Of a stretch of DNA of 39,606 nt, positions 20,679 to 27,408 are shown in pieces. The position numbers and the translations under genes are program-made. Origin of the DNA: a virus. Position 1 is the stretch's first letter, and the number at the start of each line of letters is the position of its first letter. The notes under the pieces are model-generated. The model searched no databases and had not been told where the DNA came from. It worked only from the letters and a program-made list of their open reading frames with translations. The stretch lies in IMG/VR virus record IMGVR_UViG_3300014501_000034, positions 1 to 39,606 of that record; one strand, written 5' to 3'.

Positions 20679-21010
20679 AATTTGCACGTCGCGCGGATGC
20701 CCATAGAGCTGGCGCGAAACAATGCTCGGGCAGTCGTAGTGCAAAGCGACTGCTCGTAAAACGCAACAGAGTCCTCTTTCGGGACGGTGCGTCAGCCGCG
20801 GGTGGTTGAGGTTCGCACTGGCTCCAGTTGCATGACTGCTCTCTTCGTTAAGCGGCTCAGGACCGCAGCGAGCAGGTTACCAAGAGTACCAGGAAAGGAG
20901 GGTAGGACCTGAAAGGAAAAAATCAGGAAAATACCCCAAGATCAAAAGCAACATCAACACCTCTGCGACGTGGTGAGAACGTCAGTTCGGCGATTCTGTA
21001 AAGAGGCTCT

Positions 21011-22888
21011 ATGACTGACGTTTTAGTAGCACCCCCATCGGTACCGCAAATCGACGCCTACAATGTCGCTGTAACTTATGCGAAAGACATTCTCGAAGGG
21101 CGCATCATAGCAGGTAAGCTGCTTAAAGCAGCGTGTATACGCTTCATATCCGACTTAAAAGTTGGTCCCGCCCGCGGCATCTCCTTTGACAAGAAAGCTG
21201 CTCAGCACGTCGTTGACTTCTTCGGCATTCTTCGCCACAGTAAAGGTAAGTGGGGCAAAGGCAAAGGAGAACCCTTCATTCTACAATCTTGGCAGGTGTT
21301 CATTCTAGCCAACATTTTTGGTTTCAAGAAGAACGGCAAGCGCAGATTTAACGAAGCGCACATCGAGATCGCCAGAAAAAATGGAAAGACTACCTTCATG
21401 GCGGGCATTGGTCTGTACATGCTCGTGAGTGATGATGAGCCGGGTGCCGAAGTCTACTCGATCGCCACAACGCGCGATCAGGCGAAGATTGTGTTCGATG
21501 AAGCATGCCGCATGCGTACAAAGAGTCCGTACCTTGCCGGCGCTGTTGACAGTGTTCGGAACAACCTTAGCGTGTTGAGCAGCGCTAGCAAGTTCGAGCC
21601 GCAGAGCGCTGAAGCAGGAACTAAGGACGGTCTGAACGTCCATTGCTTCATTGCTGACGAACTGCACGCACACAAAGATCGGGCGCTCTATGATAATTTC
21701 AAACACGGCACAGCGTCGCGCGAACAACCGCTTGCTTTGTCGATTACGACTGCCGGGTTTAATATGCTCGGCGTCTGCTATGACCAACGTCGCATCATAG
21801 AAAAAATTCTAGCAAAAATTGTAGACGCTGGTTCTTTTGACCACATTTTTGGGTATATCGCATGTCTTGATGTGCCGGACACAGAAACAGGAAAAGGAGG
21901 CGATGACCCGTTCGATGAGTCTGTTTGGGCAAAAGCCAATCCAAATATAAATGTGTCTATAGACATTTCTTATTTGCAGCAAGAGGCAGCTAAAGCGAAG
22001 GTCTCTCCGACAGCCCGCAATGAATTTCTTTGCAAGCACATGAACGTGTGGGTAAACCAACAAATTTGTTGGATGCCGCTTGAAGCGTGGGCTGCTTGTA
22101 ATGCGGCGGGTCCTCTAGCAAAGCCGATTAACTTGCGCCTTGCTGCGCTTGAAGCACTCAAGGGCAGGCTGTGTATCGGCGGACTTGACTTGTCCGCTAA
22201 GATCGACTTGTGCGCTTTCGCGCTGCTCTTCCCTCCGGTGAAGGACAAAGTGGAACTCGTGCCGCGCAAGCAGACACAGCAAGAAATCTGGAACCGCGTG
22301 CCGCAGCAGTTTGATGAGGTCATTATCTCCAGGGGGGATCCGAAGTGGTCTGTGCTTGCGTGGTTCTGGGTTCCTGAAGATCGTATTGAGCGCCGCACAA
22401 AAGAAGACAGAGTACCATATACGGCTTGGAAGAATGAGGGCTTTTTAGGCACGTGCCCCGGAAGTGTCATTGACCATGAGTACATCTACAAGGAAATCAA
22501 GGCGCTGCGTGAGCGCTTCAGCTTCACTGACATTGCATTCGATTCTTGGAACGCGCAGTGGATCGCCAAGAAAATGGAGGGTGACGGATTCAAGCCCGAA
22601 GAAGCGCACATGGGTTACCACACGCTGTCAGAGCCGATGAAAGAACTGATGGGCTTAGTTCTCCAGAAGAAGCTGGAGCACTTCGGCGATCCGATACTTT
22701 CTTGGAACATGAGCAACGTCGAAGCTACGACGGATCCGATGGGCAACATCAAGCCAGACAAAGCCAAGTCGAAAGAGAAGATCGACGGCAGCGTGGCGCT
22801 CATCATGGCTATCAGCCGCGTGATTCAGAATCCGAAAGTGGCAACAGTGAGCGGCTGGGACTACTCTAAGGGGATCCTGTTTATCTAA
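21011..22888 (+). CDS. terL: Terminase large subunit, 625 aa
   Basis: The motor and nuclease that packages DNA into the prohead. A deviant Walker A is seen in ARKNGKTT (about residues 121-128), and IADELH (about 214-219) carries the Walker B acidic residues. The C-terminal nuclease has GGLDLSAKID, AFDSWNAQWIAKKM and DGSVALIMAI. The order and the FGILRHSKGKWGKGKGEPF segment fit HK97/lambdoid-type Terminase_1. AAGAGG precedes the ATG. At 625 aa it is slightly longer than usual. Confidence 0.93.
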   Translation: MTDVLVAPPSVPQIDAYNVAVTYAKDILEGRIIAGKLLKAACIRFISDLKVGPARGISFDKKAAQHVVDFFGILRHSKGKWGKGKGEPFILQSWQVFILANIFGFKKNGKRRFNEAHIEIARKNGKTTFMAGIGLYMLVSDDEPGAEVYSIATTRDQAKIVFDEACRMRTKSPYLAGAVDSVRNNLSVLSSASKFEPQSAEAGTKDGLNVHCFIADELHAHKDRALYDNFKHGTASREQPLALSITTAGFNMLGVCYDQRRIIEKILAKIVDAGSFDHIFGYIACLDVPDTETGKGGDDPFDESVWAKANPNINVSIDISYLQQEAAKAKVSPTARNEFLCKHMNVWVNQQICWMPLEAWAACNAAGPLAKPINLRLAALEALKGRLCIGGLDLSAKIDLCAFALLFPPVKDKVELVPRKQTQQEIWNRVPQQFDEVIISRGDPKWSVLAWFWVPEDRIERRTKEDRVPYTAWKNEGFLGTCPGSVIDHEYIYKEIKALRERFSFTDIAFDSWNAQWIAKKMEGDGFKPEEAHMGYHTLSEPMKELMGLVLQKKLEHFGDPILSWNMSNVEATTDPMGNIKPDKAKSKEKIDGSVALIMAISRVIQNPKVATVSGWDYSKGILFI

Positions 22889-22891
22889 CCC

Positions 22892-22912
22892 GTCACACCT
22901 TCTGATACATAG
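22892..22912 (+). promoter_or_regulatory. Degenerate GTCACA-type promoter element
   Basis: GTCACAC (22892-22898), 8 nt, ACATAG (22907-22912), a weak version of the structural-module element. TAACCC directly upstream resembles the TACCC before the copies at 19373 and 31492. It lies between TerL and the next gene. Confidence 0.45.
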
Positions 22913-22925
22913 AGAGGGATTAGGT

Positions 22926-23240
22926 ATGAGCACACCGATTCAGCCAGACCAGATCAATGTGGCGAAACAGGAAGCGCAGGCGGATGCTGAAGGCTGGCTT
23001 CACCGCTCACTCGTTGCATTCGACATCTGCTGCAATGTCATATTTTTCCGCGGGCGCCAAGGCGAGACGATTAGTTCACACTGCTACCGCGCAGCACTCG
23101 AGGGACACCTCTGGGGAAAGATTCTCAACGGTGCTCTTGACCTGATCCAGACCAACCACGGCGCAGATGCCGCGGCTGGTGATCTTGCCAGAGCGAAGTC
23201 TATCGTCACCACTTTAGAGCAGACCCTGGCGAGGTCGTAA
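22926..23240 (+). CDS. Conserved phage protein between TerL and portal, 104 aa
   Basis: The segment VIFFRGRQGETISSHCYRAALEG (residues about 38-60) and the small helical protein layout match a phage family I have seen near packaging genes, where the FRG..GETIS motif is conserved. The function is not known; the position suggests a role in packaging or prohead assembly. The next promoter element overlaps its stop codon. Confidence 0.65.
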   Translation: MSTPIQPDQINVAKQEAQADAEGWLHRSLVAFDICCNVIFFRGRQGETISSHCYRAALEGHLWGKILNGALDLIQTNHGADAAAGDLARAKSIVTTLEQTLARS

Positions 23241-23257
23241 CAGCCTTAGGATATAGT
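23237..23257 (+). promoter_or_regulatory. GTAACAG-N8-TATAGT promoter element
   Basis: GTAACAG (23237-23243), 8 nt, TATAGT (23252-23257), before the portal gene. One mismatch to the GTCACAG consensus. Confidence 0.6.
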
Positions 23258-23268
23258 GAGGGACCACA

Positions 23269-25761
23269 ATGGCGAACCGATTTATTACGAAACTGTTCGA
23301 CAGCATTGAAAAGTATGGCGAGCGCAACCTGCCGCCCTCTGTCGAGCAGCGCACCAGTTTGGAGAATCCGCAGACACCGCTAAGCTATCCGGCTGAGTGG
23401 CTGTTGGACATCTTCAACGGCGGGCGCACCGACTCTGGTATCAGAGTCAGCGAAATGACAGCGCTCCAAGTGGGCACAGTGTTCGCTTGCGTAAACGTCA
23501 TCTCCGATGGTGTCTCTTCTCTGCCGCTGCATGTCTACCAGCGTGCCAAGATTTCTGGACGCGCCAGCAAGACGCTCGCGCTGGATTCACCGCTTTACAA
23601 GATCGTGCACACTGAGCCGAACCCCGAGATGACCAGCGCCGTATTCTTCAAGGTCGCCATGATCCATGCTCTACTCTGGGGCAACTCGTACTCGGAGATT
23701 GAGCGCGATGGCTCCGGACAGATATGCGGACTCTGGCCGCGCAATCCGGCACGCACTCGTCCAATCCGTTTGCTGAAGCCGATCATGTTCGAGGGAGACT
23801 TGCTGCCTGGCGGAACGCTGATGTACGAAACATCCGACCAGCTCATGGACTCCAGCAGCTATGTCGTTGACCAGAATCCAGAAATGATGAACGTCGGATT
23901 GCGGCGCCTAGTGCTCGCGGAAAACATGGTGCATGTCCCGGGGCTGTCTCTTGACGGTCGTCTTGGACAGAGCACAGTGTGGCTGGCGCGGCAGGCATTC
24001 GGTCTGGCACTCGCAACAGAGAAGTACGGCGCCAAGTTCTTTGGTAATGGCGCTCGCCCGTCTGGCATCTTGACCTTCCCGAACAAGATGGAAGACAAGC
24101 AGATCGACACGGCTCGGCGCTCGTGGGCTGAAGCACACGGCGGAGAGAATCAATTCCGCGTGGCAGTGCTCGAAGACGGTGTCAAGTATACCAAGATCCA
24201 AGCCACACCTGAAGAAGGGCAGATGCTCGAAACTCGGAAGTATGAGCGAGAGGAAATCTGCGCCATCTTCGGAGTGCCGGCACACATGGTCTGTGCTCAA
24301 GACAAGGGCGGCAAGTCAAACGTTGAGCAGTCCAGCATCGAGTTCGTTCTGTACTGCCTGCATCCCTGGCTCAATCGCTGGGAGCAGGAGATGGAGCGTA
24401 AGCTATTCTCGAAGATGGGGCGCTCTGCCAGCAAGTACTTCGCGAAGTTCGACACGCGCAAGCTGATGTACCCTGATGCGGCAGCCCGCGCCACCTTCTA
24501 CGCCTCCGGTAAGCAATGGGGATTCCTGAACACGAACATCATTCTGGAAATGGAAGACATCAACCCAGTTGAGGATCCTAATGTCGGTGAGAAATTCTGG
24601 ATGCCGATTAACATGCAAGATGCTGGCGATCCGCAGAAGCTCGGCGCTGAGGACCAGAATGCGCTGGACATCAAGAAAGCCACTGCTGTTGCTGAGCACG
24701 GAGCGCAGATGGCGCAGGACACTGCGAAGGTCACTACGAACTTGCAGATGAAGACTGCGCAGCAAGCGCACGAGCACACAATGGCTCAGACGAAAGTCAG
24801 CAACAGTCACGAGCTGGCAAAGCACAAGGCAGGGATTGCTCCTCCTGCGGCACCCGGAGCGCCGGGAGCACCTGGGGCGCCTGCTGCTGGGAACGATGCA
24901 GGGGACCAGCCTGGACAGGCGAAGCGCACGATCACAGACTTTGCAGAGATGCGCAGCGCCATGGAAACCTTGATGGAAGAGGGCTTCCACTTCCGCAAGT
25001 CAGAATATGATGACGAGCTGGACGGAATCACCTATACGTACCTGCATCCAGATCATCGGTCGGTACTGCTCACGTACAAGCAGGGACCTGTGGCTGTCGA
25101 TGACAGCAGCGTGGCTGCTGGCACGGGCAGAGACAACATCGGAGAACTGTTCGCGGGCGGAGACTCACGGGACAAAGGTCCTGAGGGAAAGACCGACTAC
25201 GTTCTGCGCCACGGCTGCACTAAAGCCAACGATGACGATGAGTACCGCGGCTGGGGAACTTACCCGCTCGACGCTGATGGAAAAGCTGAAGCGCTCGAAG
25301 CTGCCAAGTTCCTGCGCGACAAGGGTCTCATCAAGATCGTGACCAGCTCTCTTGTGCGGCATCAACAGACTGCACGGATCATTGCGAACGAGCTGGACAT
25401 TCCCGTCGAGACTGACGAGAACTTCCGCACGCTGAACGTTGGAGACTTCATGGGCAAGAAGCGGAAAGTCTATGGCGAGAAGCTGCAAGAGTACTTGGAC
25501 GATCCGAGCAAGGTGATCCCTGGCGGAGAGAGCGTGGACACGTTCATCAAGCGCAACGCTGGCGCCTTCGAGAAGGTGCGCTCTGACTCCCAGCAAACCC
25601 TGATCGTGACCAGCCGCAGCAACATCTTCGGCTTGATCGGTAAGGACACTGGAGAAGAGGTCAAGATCGCGAACCCTGGCGGAGTCTACACCCTGAACAA
25701 CGGGAACAAGCTGGCACAGGTGCTCGGCGCTGCTGACACTGATACGCTGGCGGGTTCATAG
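23269..25761 (+). CDS. Portal protein with C-terminal histidine-phosphatase-like domain, 830 aa
   Basis: Residues about 40-450 are an HK97-type portal (TALQVGTVFACVNVISDGVSSLP, then the long VWLARQAFGLALATEKYGAKFF region), the dodecameric ring through which DNA passes. A Gln/Ala-rich helix (about 470-515), an APGAPGAPGAP linker (about 525-540) and a small domain (about 550-610) follow. Residues 640-825 look like a histidine phosphatase: LRHG with His648, SSLVRHQQTARI and Glu754 in GGES. The usual second catalytic His is replaced (Ser782 in VTSRSN). Ordinary HK97 portals are about 420-450 aa, so half of this protein is added. Confidence 0.88.
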   Translation: MANRFITKLFDSIEKYGERNLPPSVEQRTSLENPQTPLSYPAEWLLDIFNGGRTDSGIRVSEMTALQVGTVFACVNVISDGVSSLPLHVYQRAKISGRASKTLALDSPLYKIVHTEPNPEMTSAVFFKVAMIHALLWGNSYSEIERDGSGQICGLWPRNPARTRPIRLLKPIMFEGDLLPGGTLMYETSDQLMDSSSYVVDQNPEMMNVGLRRLVLAENMVHVPGLSLDGRLGQSTVWLARQAFGLALATEKYGAKFFGNGARPSGILTFPNKMEDKQIDTARRSWAEAHGGENQFRVAVLEDGVKYTKIQATPEEGQMLETRKYEREEICAIFGVPAHMVCAQDKGGKSNVEQSSIEFVLYCLHPWLNRWEQEMERKLFSKMGRSASKYFAKFDTRKLMYPDAAARATFYASGKQWGFLNTNIILEMEDINPVEDPNVGEKFWMPINMQDAGDPQKLGAEDQNALDIKKATAVAEHGAQMAQDTAKVTTNLQMKTAQQAHEHTMAQTKVSNSHELAKHKAGIAPPAAPGAPGAPGAPAAGNDAGDQPGQAKRTITDFAEMRSAMETLMEEGFHFRKSEYDDELDGITYTYLHPDHRSVLLTYKQGPVAVDDSSVAAGTGRDNIGELFAGGDSRDKGPEGKTDYVLRHGCTKANDDDEYRGWGTYPLDADGKAEALEAAKFLRDKGLIKIVTSSLVRHQQTARIIANELDIPVETDENFRTLNVGDFMGKKRKVYGEKLQEYLDDPSKVIPGGESVDTFIKRNAGAFEKVRSDSQQTLIVTSRSNIFGLIGKDTGEEVKIANPGGVYTLNNGNKLAQVLGAADTDTLAGS

Positions 25762-25762
25762 C

Positions 25763-26119
25763 ATGCGAAACTTTTGTAAGAACAACCACAGCATGACCCC
25801 TGACAATACGTACTGGTATAAGGGTTATGCTCAGTGTAAAGAATGTCGGAAAGTCAACACAGCTAACGGTGATAAACTTTACGGCATCACACATTCAGAA
25901 AGAGAAGCATTGCTCGCCTCTCAAGGAGGCGCCTGCGCAATATGTGGGCGCACAGGTCTGAAGTGGGGTAAAGGCTTGAATGTCTGGCACACAGACCATG
26001 ACCACAAGAAGAAGGGAACACATCGCGGGATACTTTGCGGGCGCTGCAACGTTGTGCTTGGATGGGCAGAGCCACTGCTGAGTAAAATCATCGCTTACTT
26101 GAAAAAGTGGGAAGCATAA
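25763..26119 (+). CDS. Endonuclease VII-family nuclease, 118 aa
   Basis: Intact nuclease with CKECRK (zinc pair), CAICGRTG, WHTDHDHKKKGTHRGILCGRCNVVLG, the endonuclease VII signature with its DHDH metal site and Cys pairs. It starts 1 nt after the portal stop with no strong ribosome binding site and lies between head genes, a typical place for a free-standing homing gene. It is related to the copy at 9184-9516 but clearly diverged. Confidence 0.85.
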   Translation: MRNFCKNNHSMTPDNTYWYKGYAQCKECRKVNTANGDKLYGITHSEREALLASQGGACAICGRTGLKWGKGLNVWHTDHDHKKKGTHRGILCGRCNVVLGWAEPLLSKIIAYLKKWEA

Positions 26120-26139
26120 AAAGTACCGAAAGGTTGACA

Positions 26140-26421
26140 ATGACGACCGCTTTGACAGTCAACAAACCGACGGCGCTCACAGTGCACAAGCACCAGGGCG
26201 CGGGCGCAGCGCTCATCCACAAGCGCAAGCCGTACAAGAATCAAGTTCAGGACCATGATCCGAAGTTGTGGAATCGCGCAAGACAGATCGCTTGGATCCG
26301 CGCGAATTACCGCAAGAAGGTTTGGCTCAAGTGGACAAACGGCAACATGGGTTGGCTGACACAGACGCCTGCCGTTGAGCTAATTCGCACGGGTCAGGCG
26401 AAACTGTTTCGCTTGGGATAA
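26140..26421 (+). CDS. Hypothetical basic protein, 93 aa
   Basis: GAAAGG precedes ATG 26140; the in-frame upstream start at 26107 lies inside the nuclease gene. The protein is very basic with a Trp/Arg-rich middle (RQIAWIRANYRKKVWLKW). It may bind DNA or another head component. No family recognised. Confidence 0.55.
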   Translation: MTTALTVNKPTALTVHKHQGAGAALIHKRKPYKNQVQDHDPKLWNRARQIAWIRANYRKKVWLKWTNGNMGWLTQTPAVELIRTGQAKLFRLG

Positions 26422-26436
26422 GGATGGAAAGATAAC

Positions 26437-26562
26437 TTGGATAAAATAATTCAGAGACTGGAAGAAATACTGGAGCGCTTCGATGAGAAAGCGCCAATGG
26501 GTCACCGCTTCCACACTCCGACTCGGCAAGACTTCGTCGACCTCACGAAGTGTGTGAAGTAG
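26437..26562 (+). CDS. Possible micro-protein, 41 aa
   Basis: TTG start (26437) after GGATGGAAAG. A short amphipathic helix (DKIIQRLEEILERF) is followed by a polar end. It fills the gap between two head genes in a sensible frame, but a TTG start and the small size make it uncertain. Confidence 0.4.
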   Translation: MDKIIQRLEEILERFDEKAPMGHRFHTPTRQDFVDLTKCVK

Positions 26563-26581
26563 ATCGCACAAAACATCCAGA

Positions 26582-27394
26582 ATGAAGGGATCGAAATTGA
26601 CTGAAGAGTTTCAGCAGCGCGTCATGGAACTGATGTCGGATCCGCTCTTCACCAAGAACATGGGGAAAGCGCTGCCGCAGGCAGAGCCCTACAAGGCGCT
26701 CGGTGATGGCTTCAGCAACATCAGCGGTCAGGCATTCCCTGAGATGTGCTCTTGTCTCTGTCAGAATCCGGAAGTGTTTGGACCGCAGGGTGAGCCGCTA
26801 TTCCGCTTCAGTGAAGACCAGCCTCGAGATCCTGATGGGAAGTTTGCGAGCGGATCAGGTAGCATGTGGAAGAAAGAAGAAGATGAACCTGACCACGTGA
26901 AAAAATTCTATGATCGTAAGCATGTAGCTGCTGACAAGGTGGTCGTTGACCAGCATGTATTACCACATCATGTGGATGCTATCAAAGATGCAATGTCTTC
27001 TGGTACTAAATTTGATGTTGCTACAGCGGTAGCGAATGGAGATGGAACGTATACAGTAGAAGACGGCAGTCACAGAGTCACAGCAGCTAAGAATCTTGGA
27101 GAGGAAACAATACCGCTACGCGTGATGAAAGAAGATTCTCGCTCATTCAATCCTGAGCAGCCACGCGACAAGTCCGGAGTGTTCTCGATGGGCAACGTTG
27201 CCAAGTTCGAGAGCGAGGAAAAGGGGCTGATCGCATACGTCACCAAGTTCGAGGGTAAGTTCCATGTGAACGTGCTCAAAGCGGGGCAGCCGTGCCTGCC
27301 TGGCGCGATCTACTCTGACAAGCAGCAAGCCATCGACAAGGCGAAGGAGTTGCTGGCGGAGTTGAAGGTGAAGCCCGTCACAGGACAGCAGTAA
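26582..27394 (+). CDS. Head-associated protein with embedded ParB-like domain, 270 aa
   Basis: Residues 1-77: phage-specific start ending FRFSEDQ. Then PRDPDGKFASGSG (about 81-93), an AT-rich segment (about 95-185) with DGSHRVTAAKNLGEETI, the nucleotide-binding motif of ParB/Srx-like domains, and then a second linker EQPRDKSGVFSMG (about 192-204) and a C-terminal beta domain. The ParB-like part differs in codon use from both flanks, as if inserted as a cassette between two linker copies. Located between portal and protease; probably packaged or attached to the head. Function inferred only. Confidence 0.65.
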   Translation: MKGSKLTEEFQQRVMELMSDPLFTKNMGKALPQAEPYKALGDGFSNISGQAFPEMCSCLCQNPEVFGPQGEPLFRFSEDQPRDPDGKFASGSGSMWKKEEDEPDHVKKFYDRKHVAADKVVVDQHVLPHHVDAIKDAMSSGTKFDVATAVANGDGTYTVEDGSHRVTAAKNLGEETIPLRVMKEDSRSFNPEQPRDKSGVFSMGNVAKFESEEKGLIAYVTKFEGKFHVNVLKAGQPCLPGAIYSDKQQAIDKAKELLAELKVKPVTGQQ

Positions 27395-27397
27395 TAA
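27377..27397 (+). promoter_or_regulatory. GTCACAG-N8-TAATAA promoter element
   Basis: GTCACAG (27377-27383), 8 nt, TAATAA (27392-27397), covering the end of the previous gene and just before the protease gene. Confidence 0.6.
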
Positions 27398-27408
27398 TGA
27401 GGAGAACT

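Larger units (their letters stand above)
20215..21010. other. Gene-free stretch between TerS and TerL
   Basis: Apart from the tRNA and the possible terminator, about 700 nt contain no credible gene. Local inverted repeats include CAGTCG/CGACTG around 20731-20752 and GTCC/GGGAC around 20771-20785. A GGTTACCAAG word near 20875 resembles an operator half-site of the left half. It may hold packaging sites or structured RNA, or be debris from a lost insertion. Confidence 0.5.

Noticed and set aside
20750-20830. A second tRNA after tRNA-Thr
   Set aside because: A GGTTCGC and a CTCCA occur, but the T-stem and acceptor do not pair.
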